Assembly (NCBI GenBank): GCA_937927775.1
Contig: CALBEF010000021.1
Location: 1-64,000 of the forward strand
Direction: 5' to 3'
Source: an uncultured Anaerolineae bacterium
GTDB lineage: Bacteria; Chloroflexota; Anaerolineae; J036; Brachytrichaceae
Length of the DNA: 64,000 nt
Shown here: positions 24,295 through 32,131 of the stretch, one piece after another
Position numbering within the stretch: the first letter of the stretch is position 1
How the letters are laid out: each line of letters begins with the position of its first letter
Translations under genes and position numbers: made by a program
Notes under the pieces: generated by a model
The model's database searches: none
What the model saw: only the letters and a program-made list of their open reading frames with translations
What the model was told of the DNA's origin: nothing

Positions 24295-26094
24295 TTACAG
24301 TTCGGTTTTGTGCTCGGCGATGATCGGCTGAACGCGCGCGATGAATTGCTCGACCGGCATCGCCTTCAGGTCTTCGCCGGTGCGCAGGCGCACGGCTACT
24401 GCGCCGGCGTCGCGCTCCTTGTCGCCGGCCACCAGCATGTAGGGAATCTTCTGCCCCTGCGCCTTGCGAATCTTGTTTTGCATGCGCTCGCTGCTATCGT
24501 CGATCTCGACGCGCAGGCCGGCCTCCCGCAAACGCTCCGCCACCTGCTGGCAATACGCAATATGCCGGTCGGCGATCGGAATGAGCATAGCCTGTACCGG
24601 CGCCAGCCAGACCGGGAACGCGCCGCTGTAGTGCTCGATCAGCACGCCCATGAATCGCTCCATCGAGCCGAGCAGCGCGCGGTGGATCATGTAGGGGCGC
24701 TCGCGCTCCCCCTTCTCATTGACAAAGGTGAGATCGAATCGCTGCGACAGGTTGAAGTCGAACTGGATGGTGCTGCATTGCCACTCGCGGCCAATCGCGT
24801 CGCGGATCTTCAGGTCGATCTTGGGGCCGTAGAAAGCCCCGCCCCCCTCGTCGATTTCGTAGGGCAGGCCGGCGCGCAGCAGCGCCTGGCGCAGCGCCTC
24901 GGTTGCGTCGTCCCACTGCGCAGGATCGCCCACAGCCTTCTCCGGTCGCGTCGCCAGGTAGGCGTTGAACTGCTCGAAGCCGAACGCGCGCAGGATATAC
25001 AGACAAAAGCTCAGTGTGCGGTCGATCTCCGCCGGCATCTGAGCCGGGCTGCAGAAGATGTGCGCGTCGTCCTGCGTGAAGCCGCGCACGCGCATCAGGC
25101 CGTGCAGCACGCCGGCGCGCTCGAAGCGATACACCGTGCCCCACTCGGCGTATCGGATCGGCAGATCGCGGTACGAGCGGATCGCGCTGTTGTAGATCAT
25201 GATGTGAAACGGGCAGTTCATCGGCTTGACATAGTATTCCGTCTCGTCCATCTCCATGCCCGCGTACATGTTCTCTTTGTAGAAGCTCAGATGCTGGCTG
25301 GTCTGCCACAGCTCTGCCCGGCCTACATGCGGCGTGGACACGATCTGATAGCCGTTGGCCAGGTGTTCGCGTTTGCAGAATTCTTCTGCCAGGTGTTTGA
25401 CCAGCGCCCCCTTCGGATGCCAAAGCACCAGGCCCGGCCCGACGGTCGGATCGATGTGGAACAGGTCGAGTTCCCTGCCCAGCCGGCGATGGTCGCGTTT
25501 CTCGGCTTCCTCCAGCATCTTCAGATAGGCGTCCAGTTCCTCCTGCGTCTCGAAGGCGACGCCATAGATGCGCTGCAACATCGGGTTGCGCTCGTTGCCG
25601 CGCCAGTACGCGCCGGAGGATGTGGTCAGCTTGAACGCCTGCGGGTTGATCTCTCTGGCAGAGGCCACGTGCGGCCCCCGGCACAGATCGGTGAATGTGT
25701 CTTGCGTGTAGATGGAAATTGCCGATTGTTCGGCGGGCGCTTCTTCCTCGCTTTCACCCATGTCGTCGCCGGCGCCGGAGACCAGCCCCTCAATGAGTTC
25801 GAGCTTGAACGGATTGCTCGCAAACAGCCGGCGCGCTTCCTCTGCGCTGACCTCTCTGCGCTCGAACGAGACGCCTTTCTGAATGATTTCCTTCATGCGC
25901 CGCTCAAAGGCTTCGAGGTCCTCCGGTGTGAAGGGCTGGGGCACGGCGAAATCGTAATAGAAGCCATTCTCGATGGGCGGGCCGATGGTGGGCCGGGCGT
26001 CGGGATAGCGTTCGGTGACCGCCTGGGCCATGATGTGCGCCAGCGAGTGCCGAATCTTAAAAAGCTGTTCCGGCATAGTCTGTTGTTTTGGCAT
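24295..26094 (-). CDS. thrS: threonyl-tRNA synthetase (no TGS domain)
   Basis: Charges tRNA-Thr. 599 aa: the protein starts directly with the editing-domain-like segment (HSLAHIMAQAVTERYP), so the N-terminal TGS domain found in many ThrRS is missing. The class II catalytic core has motif 2 (YRFERAGVLHGLMRVRGFTQ) and motif 3 (GSMERFMGVLIEHY), with zinc-binding Cys in KPMNCPFH. The C-terminal anticodon-binding domain is complete. ATG 26094 is preceded by AGGAGG. Expression is likely governed by the T-box leader just upstream. Confidence 0.97.
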   Translation of the reverse strand: MPKQQTMPEQLFKIRHSLAHIMAQAVTERYPDARPTIGPPIENGFYYDFAVPQPFTPEDLEAFERRMKEIIQKGVSFERREVSAEEARRLFASNPFKLELIEGLVSGAGDDMGESEEEAPAEQSAISIYTQDTFTDLCRGPHVASAREINPQAFKLTTSSGAYWRGNERNPMLQRIYGVAFETQEELDAYLKMLEEAEKRDHRRLGRELDLFHIDPTVGPGLVLWHPKGALVKHLAEEFCKREHLANGYQIVSTPHVGRAELWQTSQHLSFYKENMYAGMEMDETEYYVKPMNCPFHIMIYNSAIRSYRDLPIRYAEWGTVYRFERAGVLHGLMRVRGFTQDDAHIFCSPAQMPAEIDRTLSFCLYILRAFGFEQFNAYLATRPEKAVGDPAQWDDATEALRQALLRAGLPYEIDEGGGAFYGPKIDLKIRDAIGREWQCSTIQFDFNLSQRFDLTFVNEKGERERPYMIHRALLGSMERFMGVLIEHYSGAFPVWLAPVQAMLIPIADRHIAYCQQVAERLREAGLRVEIDDSSERMQNKIRKAQGQKIPYMLVAGDKERDAGAVAVRLRTGEDLKAMPVEQFIARVQPIIAEHKTEL

Positions 26095-26109
26095 TGCGCT
26101 GCCTCCTCT

Positions 26110-26475
26110 GGATCATCCGCCCCGCTTCGTGGAAATGGGGCAGGTGTGACAAACGAAAAGTCCTTCGCCCATGATTGGGGCGAAGGACTTTTGACTTCGC
26201 GGTTCCACCCAGGTTGCGATTTGTCTGTGTGTGTGACACGGACGCGCCGCATCTCATTGTTCGCGCTAACGGGCGAATCCCGGCGCGCTTGCGTGGGCTT
26301 GTGTGGCCGCACTTTCTCGCCGCGCGTTCACGGGGGGTGCGCTCGCCGCGCCGGTTGCCGCACTCTCACCGTGCCGTCGCTCACGATGCATTCTGATGCG
26401 CTGGCGTGTGCTGCTCTCTGATACCGCTGTCGGCGCGCGCGTGTCCCGATCAAGACGTTCACATATTCGACTGTG
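26110..26475 (-). promoter_or_regulatory. T-box leader of thrS
   Basis: The minus strand between the promoter and thrS carries the T-box core TGGGTGGAACCGCG (plus-strand 26198-26211), whose UGGN pairs with the uncharged tRNA 3' end, followed directly by a perfect terminator hairpin (26156-26192). An AGAGAG stretch (about 26410-26417) fits the distal loop of stem I. Mechanism: uncharged tRNA-Thr stabilises the antiterminator and allows thrS transcription. The specifier codon was not fixed with confidence; ACG in GTGAACGCG is one candidate. Confidence 0.9.
26156..26192 (-). terminator. T-box intrinsic terminator
   Basis: Perfect 15-bp stem (AAAAGTCCTTCGCCC and its complement) with a 7-nt loop. 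The 3' arm ends in TTTT on the minus strand. The 5' arm is adjacent to the T-box motif, so antiterminator and terminator are mutually exclusive. Confidence 0.9.
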
Positions 26476-26481
26476 GACGGA

Positions 26482-26509
26482 ATTGTAGCCTGCCTGAAGC
26501 GCGTGTCAA
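26482..26509 (-). promoter_or_regulatory. sigma-70 promoter of thrS
   Basis: On the minus strand TTGACA (26504-26509) and TACAAT (26482-26487) with 16-bp spacing. Transcription starts near 26475, giving a leader of about 380 nt, enough for a full T-box. Confidence 0.8.
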
Positions 26510-26685
26510 GGACAGCTCCGTCTGGGGAGGTCGGGAGGTCATGAAAACCAGTCCGCCCGGGTTTTCCGGAAATTTCGCTTACTCATAGTCAAATTGACAC
26601 CAGCGGTCGGCGGAATATCACTTCCCGCGCCGCTTGCTCGCATGACAAATCATCATCTGTTGAATGTTTGCCCAAAGCAAGCAGG

Positions 26686-26715
26686 TTCGCACATTCGACC
26701 GTCCCGTTGTATGAT
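26686..26715 (+). promoter_or_regulatory. possible promoter of bchG-bchP
   Basis: TATGAT at 26710-26715 with TTCGCA at 26686-26691 and 18-bp spacing; five of six at -10, weak -35. It lies in the divergent region between the thrS promoter and bchG, about 60 nt before the bchG start. The rest of 26510-26774 shows no gene. Confidence 0.4.
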
Positions 26716-26774
26716 TCCGGCCAGCCGACTGGCATATGCTTGTCGGTCGATCGGCGAAATACGGAGGACCCTTC

Positions 26775-27719
26775 ATGCTCAAAGACGCCCCTATATCGGT
26801 ATCGCGGACGGCCAGCGCCAGAGCAGCGCTGAACAAGAGCCTGACGTTGATGAAGCCGCACACCTGGTTCGCCCCGGCCTGGGCGTTTATGGTCGGCGCG
26901 GTTGCGAGCCACAGCATCTATTTCAACCTGTCGGCTGAAGGTGACATCTGGCTCAGCGTGCTCAACATCGGCAAGCTTGCCATCGGCATAGGCATGGCCG
27001 GCCCGCTGCTCACCGGCTTCTCGCAGGTGCTCAACGATTACTGCGACCGCGATGTGGATGCCATCAACCAGCCCGACCGGCTGATTCCCTCCGGCAAGGT
27101 GAGCAATGCACAGGTGTACATCACCATCTTCGCGCTGGCAATTGCAGCATTGCTGGTCGGACTTTTTCTCGGCCCCCCGGTCATGCTGATGTGCGCGATC
27201 GGGCTGGGCCTGGCCATCTCCTACTCCGTGCATCCGCTGCGCTTCAAGCGCAACGGCTGGGTCGGCAATCTGACCGTCGCCATCGCCTACGAAGGGCTGG
27301 CCTGGATCGCCGGCCATTTGACTTTTCAGGTTCCCATCACCGGCCCCAGCCTGGCCCTGGCGATCATCTATTCGCTGGGCGCGCACGGCATCATGACCAT
27401 CAACGACTTCAAAAGCGTGAGCGGCGACCGACAGATGGACATTCTCTCGATCCCCGTGTTGTACGGTGAGCAGATGGCGGCGTGGCTGGCCGTCATCACC
27501 ATCAACGCCGCTCAGATCGTCGCTATTGTCCTGCTGCTGATCTGGGGCAGCCCAATTGCCGCCGGCGCTGTAGCCCTGTTCACGCTCGGCCAGTGGCCGT
27601 CGCAGATTCAGCTCATCAAAAATCCGGTGAACGCCATGGCCGTGAAGTACAACATCGTGGCCATCCCGCTTTACGTGTGGGGTATGCTGGCGGCGGCAAT
27701 TGGACTTGGCGTGTTGTGA
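26775..27719 (+). CDS. bchG: bacteriochlorophyll synthase
   Basis: Membrane prenyltransferase that esterifies bacteriochlorophyllide with geranylgeranyl or phytyl diphosphate. 314 aa with about nine helices. ATG 26775 has GGAGG 7 nt upstream; the longer frame from 26736 lacks one. The Mg-prenyl-diphosphate motif is NDYCDRDVDAINQPDRLIPSG-like (Asp-rich, about residues 85-105), and the second conserved loop is GIMTINDFKSVSGDRQMD. Chloroflexota can have two such enzymes (bchG and bchK for bacteriochlorophyll c). Here the neighbour bchP and the bacteriochlorophyll a genes favour bchG. Confidence 0.92.
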   Translation: MLKDAPISVSRTASARAALNKSLTLMKPHTWFAPAWAFMVGAVASHSIYFNLSAEGDIWLSVLNIGKLAIGIGMAGPLLTGFSQVLNDYCDRDVDAINQPDRLIPSGKVSNAQVYITIFALAIAALLVGLFLGPPVMLMCAIGLGLAISYSVHPLRFKRNGWVGNLTVAIAYEGLAWIAGHLTFQVPITGPSLALAIIYSLGAHGIMTINDFKSVSGDRQMDILSIPVLYGEQMAAWLAVITINAAQIVAIVLLLIWGSPIAAGAVALFTLGQWPSQIQLIKNPVNAMAVKYNIVAIPLYVWGMLAAAIGLGVL

Positions 27720-27734
27720 CCTGAAGCAGGGCGT

Positions 27735-28985
27735 GTGACACGGGAGTGGCAGGAGATGAAGCCGGTATTGGTTGTGGGAGCGTCGGTCGGCGGCAGCATC
27801 GCCGCCTGCACGCTGCGCGCGCTGGGCGTCGATGTCATTCTGCTGGAGCGCGACCTGAACTACATCAAGCCGTGCGGGGGCGCTGTGCCGCCGCTGGTGT
27901 TCAACGAATATGATCTGCCGGAAGACCTGATTGATCGCAAAGTGACGACGGCTGTGGTGGCGTCCTCGCGCCATATGGCCGAGTTCCCCGTTGCCAGCAG
28001 CCACCCCTCTGACCGCGACTTCATCGCCATGGTGCGGCGCGAGAAGTTCGACCGCTACATCCGGCAGCGCGCAGTCGATCAGGGCGCGACGCTGATCGAG
28101 GGCAAGTTCATCGGCATGGAGATCAGCTCACAGGGCGTGCGCGCAACCTGCGAGGACAAAAGCCGGCGCGCGCATGTCCTGGAAGTCAGCGCCGTCATCG
28201 GCGCAGACGGCGCTTACTCGGCCGTCGCCAAAGCGCTCGGCCTGGAGCGGCTGCCCATGGCCGTCGCCTATCAGGAGCGCATCCATTTGCCCGACGACGC
28301 CATGCGCTACTGGGAGACCCGCGCGGCGCTGTACCTGGGCGATGAAGTCAGCCCGGATCTGTACGCCTGGGTCTTCCCGAAGTACGACCATGTGGCAGCG
28401 GGCATCGGGGCCGGCGCCGGCAAAACGCAGCGCGCCCGCGCGTTGCTCAACAACCTGAAAAGCCGGCTGAAAGATCAACTGGGCGCGGGCGAATCCATCC
28501 TGTTCGAAGCGCACCATCTGCCCATGCACCCGCGCAAGCATCTGTCGTATGATCGCGTCGCGCTGATCGGCGACGCAGCCGGCCTGGTGCAGGCCACCTC
28601 CGGCGAGGGCATCTACTGGGCAATGAAATCCGGCGAGATGGCCGCGCGCGCCATTGCCGCGCACATTGCCAATCCTTCTGCCGCTGCCCTGCGCCGCGAT
28701 TACGACGCCCAATGGTGGAAACGCTATCGCCCCACCTACACGTTTCTGCAGCTCTTGCAGCGCATCTCCTACAACGGCGACATTCAGCGCGAGATCTTCG
28801 CCGCCATGTGCCAGGACCCGGATGTGCAGCGGCTGACTTTCGACAGCTACCTGGCCAAGCACATCGAGCCGGCCCCCTGGAGTGTGCAGATGAAGATCAC
28901 GGGCCACTGGCTCAGCGCAGCCGTCCGCGAACTGATCGTGGCGCGCTTTGGCCCGCCGCGACGAAGCGCGCCCCAGCCAGAGTAA
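27735..28985 (+). CDS. bchP: geranylgeranyl reductase
   Basis: Flavoprotein that saturates the geranylgeranyl tail of bacteriochlorophyll to phytyl. About 416 aa. Start GTG 27735 is preferred; the ATG at 27756 has its GGAG directly touching it, so spacing is poor, but it cannot be excluded. FAD-binding VVGASVGGSIAACTLRA near the N terminus, substrate-binding PCGGAVPP, and second FAD motif RVALIGDAAGLVQATSGEGI are in family order. 15 nt after bchG, same strand, so co-transcribed. Its stop abuts the convergent ABC permease gene with no gap. Confidence 0.92.
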   Translation: MTREWQEMKPVLVVGASVGGSIAACTLRALGVDVILLERDLNYIKPCGGAVPPLVFNEYDLPEDLIDRKVTTAVVASSRHMAEFPVASSHPSDRDFIAMVRREKFDRYIRQRAVDQGATLIEGKFIGMEISSQGVRATCEDKSRRAHVLEVSAVIGADGAYSAVAKALGLERLPMAVAYQERIHLPDDAMRYWETRAALYLGDEVSPDLYAWVFPKYDHVAAGIGAGAGKTQRARALLNNLKSRLKDQLGAGESILFEAHHLPMHPRKHLSYDRVALIGDAAGLVQATSGEGIYWAMKSGEMAARAIAAHIANPSAAALRRDYDAQWWKRYRPTYTFLQLLQRISYNGDIQREIFAAMCQDPDVQRLTFDSYLAKHIEPAPWSVQMKITGHWLSAAVRELIVARFGPPRRSAPQPE

Positions 28986-29771
28986 CTACGAGCTGGCGCT
29001 GCTGTAACTGCGCACAGCGTGCCGCCAGAAGAGCGCGCTGACTGTGAACAGCCCCACCCCCATCGCCACAGCCGCCAGCAGGGTCGTCGCGTCGAGCCGG
29101 CCCAGCACGCTTTGAGCCGGAAACGTGGTGATAAAGGCAATGGGAATGATGAAGGTCAGCGCCAGCCGGATCAGGCCCTGAAACGTTGTCACCGGGAAAC
29201 GGCCGGTGTCGTACACCGAATTGAACAACTCGGCCATATTGTTGACTTTCACCAGCCAGAATGCCAGCGTGGCGATCACCATCCAGATGCTGTAAACGAT
29301 GAGCACAGCCATGCTGAGCATGATGGCAAACTGGGCCAGGGTCACAGGCGCCGGCGCATAGCCCAACCGAATGCACGCCCACACCACAATGCCGGCCCCC
29401 AGCAGCATGTCCACCATGCTGAACATCTGCGAGTAGCGCAGCGACGCCATGAACTGGCTGTTGATCGGCCTGGTCAGCACGAAGTCGAGCGTGCCAAGCC
29501 GGATCATTTCAATAATGCGCTGCACGTTGGGCTGCAGAAAGGTCTGGATGAAACCGCCCATGAAGGTGAACAGGCCAATGATGACCAGCGCCTCATTGAA
29601 CGTCCAGCCGCCGATCGTCTCGGTGTGCGAGAAGAACACGCCGGCCCCCACCAGCGTGACGCCGGCCCAGAACACCGACACCATCGCCCGCGCGGCGAAG
29701 TTGGCGCGATACTCCAACTCCACCAGAAAGCTGGCCTTCAAAAACAGCGCAAACAGTCTGACATACCGCAT
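28986..29771 (-). CDS. ABC-2 type transporter permease (second of pair)
   Basis: Membrane subunit of a drug/lipid-type ABC exporter. 261 aa with six helices. Start ATG 29771 (MRYVRLFALF) is preferred to 29798 because the extra residues are only Arg-rich and would overlap the upstream gene. Conserved GGFIQTFLQPNVQRIIEMIRLGTLDFVLTRPIN after helix 2 resembles the DUF990-type ABC-2 permeases. The neighbour at 29779 is a paralogue, so the exporter is probably a heterodimer of the two permeases plus one ATPase. Substrate unknown. Confidence 0.85.
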   Translation of the reverse strand: MRYVRLFALFLKASFLVELEYRANFAARAMVSVFWAGVTLVGAGVFFSHTETIGGWTFNEALVIIGLFTFMGGFIQTFLQPNVQRIIEMIRLGTLDFVLTRPINSQFMASLRYSQMFSMVDMLLGAGIVVWACIRLGYAPAPVTLAQFAIMLSMAVLIVYSIWMVIATLAFWLVKVNNMAELFNSVYDTGRFPVTTFQGLIRLALTFIIPIAFITTFPAQSVLGRLDATTLLAAVAMGVGLFTVSALFWRHAVRSYSSASS

Positions 29772-29778
29772 TCTGCGC

Positions 29779-30567
29779 CTACGCTCCCACCGCGCCATAG
29801 CTGCGAATGCCCAGCCGCCACAACCCCCGCATCAACAGCCAGAGCGCCAGCACCCACGCCCACTGCGCGGCCAGACCAAACAACAGGCGTTCTCCCGTCG
29901 CCTGGCCAAGCGCGATCTCGCTGCTGAAGGCCAGCATGTACTTGAAGGGCAGCCATTCGAGAAGAGACTGGATCGCCGGCGGAAACATCTGGATCGGGGC
30001 CAGAATGCCGCCCAGCACGATCTTCAGGCCATACAACACGTTGCTGAACGCGGTGGCCTGTGTTGTCCAGAACGCCAGGATGCCAACGCAGTAATCGGCC
30101 AGGAAATAGATCGCCCACGCCCCGGCCACAGATATCGCAAACGCAAGCAACGACGCCGGCGTGACATGCAGACTGACGCCGGGCGTGAGAATCAAGACAG
30201 CAACCACAATCGGCAGCAGGAGGATCATGCGCAACACCTTTTCGGACCAGTTGACCGTGATCTCCTGATGAATGGGATGGATGGGCCGCAGCAGTTGCGG
30301 CGACAGCCGGCCCTCGCTGATGGCAAACGACAATTCCCATGACGACCACGCGGCAGTCAACTGGCGCACGATCAGGCCAATCATGTAATAGGCCACAAAA
30401 TCGGCGGACGAGAAACCATTCACCGGGCCGGCCTGGCTGATGCTCAGCCACACCAGCAGCATGATGACGTTGAACAGGTTCGTCATCAGCCAGATGAAGC
30501 CCTCGGCGCGATACTCCAGCGACAGCCCCCAGCTTAACCGCATCAATGCCAGATACTTGCGCGCCAT
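29779..30567 (-). CDS. ABC-2 type transporter permease (first of pair)
   Basis: 262 aa, six helices; start ATG 30567 (MARKYLALMRLSW). The longer frame up to 30708 is rejected because it overlaps the ATPase gene and is Arg/Ser-rich. The block ISEGRLSPQLLRPIHPIHQ matches the same place as the TLDFVLTRPIN block in its partner. The gene lies 43 nt after the ATPase stop; the gap contains a short run of CACGCAC/TACGCAA heptamers (about 30590-30614). Confidence 0.85.
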   Translation of the reverse strand: MARKYLALMRLSWGLSLEYRAEGFIWLMTNLFNVIMLLVWLSISQAGPVNGFSSADFVAYYMIGLIVRQLTAAWSSWELSFAISEGRLSPQLLRPIHPIHQEITVNWSEKVLRMILLLPIVVAVLILTPGVSLHVTPASLLAFAISVAGAWAIYFLADYCVGILAFWTTQATAFSNVLYGLKIVLGGILAPIQMFPPAIQSLLEWLPFKYMLAFSSEIALGQATGERLLFGLAAQWAWVLALWLLMRGLWRLGIRSYGAVGA

Positions 30568-30610
30568 CCCCACACCCCGGTAATACCCAACACGCACTAC
30601 GCAACATGCG

Positions 30611-31621
30611 CTACGCCGACTCCACTTCTGGCGACAGGCCATCGACCTTGCCGGCAAACACCTGGCGGACGATATCCTCGACCGCCGGCTCCTCAAAGTT
30701 GATGTCATCCACCTCGATCTGCGAGAGCAGGCGAGCGGCGGTGTCGGCGGCGTGCGCGCGCGGCACGTGCAGCACCGCTGTCAGGCCATCGGCGCGGGCC
30801 ACCGCGCCAAACTGAGCCAGCGCCGACAGATCCGGCTGCTGCTCGAATTGCAACTTCAGCACCTTGTAGGGCGCGACCCGTTCGATCAGCGCGCGGAAGT
30901 TGCCGTCGTAGAGCAGACGCCCCTTGTCGATGACGATGATGCGGTCGCACAACGCCGTCACATCGGCCATGTAGTGGCTGGTGAGAATGACAGTCGCGCC
31001 ATGCCGGCGGTTGTACTCGGCGATAAAGTCGCGGATGCGCGCCTGCATCGTCACGTCCAGGCCGATGGTTGGCTCGTCAAGGAAGAGCACTTTGGGCCGG
31101 TGCAGCAGCGCCGCCGCCAGCTCGCACTTCATGCGTTCGCCCAGCGACAGTTTGCGCACCTGCTTCTTCAGCAGAGGCCCCAACTCGAGCAGGTCATCCA
31201 GTTCTTTCAGAATGGCCTGAAAATCAGCCCTGGGCACTTCATAGATCGCCTGATTGACCAGAAAAGTCTCCATGGGCGGCAAGTCCCACATGAGTTGCTG
31301 CTTCTGGCCCATCACCAGCGTAAACTGCTTCAGATATTCATTCTGGCGCCTGTGCGGCGTGAAACCCAGGACATTCGCCCGGCCGCTGGTGGGATACAAC
31401 AAGCCGGATAACACCTTGAGCGTGGTCGTCTTGCCGGCGCCGTTCGGGCCGAGAAACCCCACCATCTCGCCGGCGTCGATGTTGAAGGACACCGCTTCCA
31501 CAGCCTTCACCACGCGATACTTGCGGGCGAAAAACGCGCGCAGGCTGCCGGCCAGGCCCGGCTCCTTTTCATGCACCTGATAATGCTTGGACAGCCGCTC
31601 TACTTCGATTTGATGCGCCAT
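30611..31621 (-). CDS. ABC transporter ATP-binding protein
   Basis: ATPase of the exporter with the two following permeases. 336 aa from ATG 31621; the longer frame to 31747 reads through the spacer and tRNA and is rejected. Walker A GPNGAGKTT, signature LSLGERMKCELAAALLHRP, Walker B VLFLDEPTIGLD, switch His in LTSHYMAD. The C-terminal 100-residue extension is like daunorubicin-resistance (DrrA-type) ATPases. The insertion LAGSLRAFFARKYRVVKAV near the N terminus is typical of the DUF990-linked subset. Confidence 0.92.
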   Translation of the reverse strand: MAHQIEVERLSKHYQVHEKEPGLAGSLRAFFARKYRVVKAVEAVSFNIDAGEMVGFLGPNGAGKTTTLKVLSGLLYPTSGRANVLGFTPHRRQNEYLKQFTLVMGQKQQLMWDLPPMETFLVNQAIYEVPRADFQAILKELDDLLELGPLLKKQVRKLSLGERMKCELAAALLHRPKVLFLDEPTIGLDVTMQARIRDFIAEYNRRHGATVILTSHYMADVTALCDRIIVIDKGRLLYDGNFRALIERVAPYKVLKLQFEQQPDLSALAQFGAVARADGLTAVLHVPRAHAADTAARLLSQIEVDDINFEEPAVEDIVRQVFAGKVDGLSPEVESA

Positions 31622-31624
31622 GGC

Positions 31625-31705
31625 TGAAAAACAATCAAGGATGAAGGCGGAGAGAAGAAGATGAACGGCTTCATCCTTCATCCTTCCGGCTTCATCCTTC
31701 AGAGG
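31625..31705 (-). repeat. TTCATCC repeat between tRNA-Arg and ABC ATPase
   Basis: Contains CTTCATCCTTCATCC, a spacer, then CTTCATCCTTC again, with the reverse form AAGGATGAAGG at about 31637-31646, so the tract can fold as an inverted repeat. 7-bp unit TTCATCC. It is the spacer between the tRNA and the ATPase start. Confidence 0.7.
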
Positions 31706-31778
31706 TGCCCCAAGAGAGACTCGAACTCCCGACCTTTTGGTCCGCAACCAAACGCGCTATCCACTGCGCCATTGGGGC
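31706..31778 (-). tRNA. tRNA-Arg (anticodon GCG)
   Basis: Full cloverleaf on the minus strand, 73 nt without encoded CCA. Acceptor GCCCCAA/TTGGGGC, discriminator A, D-stem GCGC/GCGC, anticodon stem TTTGG/CCAAA with loop TTGCGGA, T-arm GGGAG-TTCGAGT-CTCTC with one G-U. Loop positions 34-36 are GCG, reading CGC and CGU. Most bacteria read these with tRNA-Arg(ACG) modified to inosine; GCG is less common. Located upstream of the ABC ATPase gene. Confidence 0.95.
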
Positions 31779-32131
31779 AACACACACAGTATACCACCAT
31801 TTGCGTGGCGCATCGGGGCGCATTTCCCGGCAGAGAGTGCTGCGCGCAGCGGGTATGCCTGTAGGGCAAGCCGCCGGGCCTGCCCTGCTTTGCAGGCCAA
31901 CTGGCACACAGGAAAATGCGGTCCACATTTCCGATCAGGGGCAATCCACCGATGTGCGCGGCGGATAAATCTGTGCGCAACCGTTGCGTAGAGACGTTGC
32001 AATGCAACGTCTCTACCGGGCAGACCGCCGGGCGACATGCCCCCACACCCCCACAGAGAAATACACCCATTGCCATATAATGCGGCCTCGCATCTTGAAA
32101 CAGACATGAACCATACGCTGTAGGAGCCATC
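31779..32131. other. intergenic region without a gene
   Basis: About 350 bp between tRNA-Arg and the sensor gene. It contains a palindrome at 31988-32016, short G/C-rich echoes (GCCGGGC twice) and a TATAAT at 32076-32081 with no good -35, which may be the sensor gene promoter. No protein-like frame was found. Confidence 0.6.
31988..32016. repeat. REP-like palindrome GTAGAGACGTTGC
   Basis: Fourteen-bp arms around one base (GTAGAGACGTTGCA and its complement). I recall palindromes beginning GTAGAGACG as common dispersed elements in cyanobacteria and some Chloroflexota; only one copy is seen here. Confidence 0.75.

Noticed and set aside
24262-26421. Plus-strand frame of 719 codons over thrS
   Set aside because: Shadow of thrS, which has all class II motifs on the other strand and a T-box leader.
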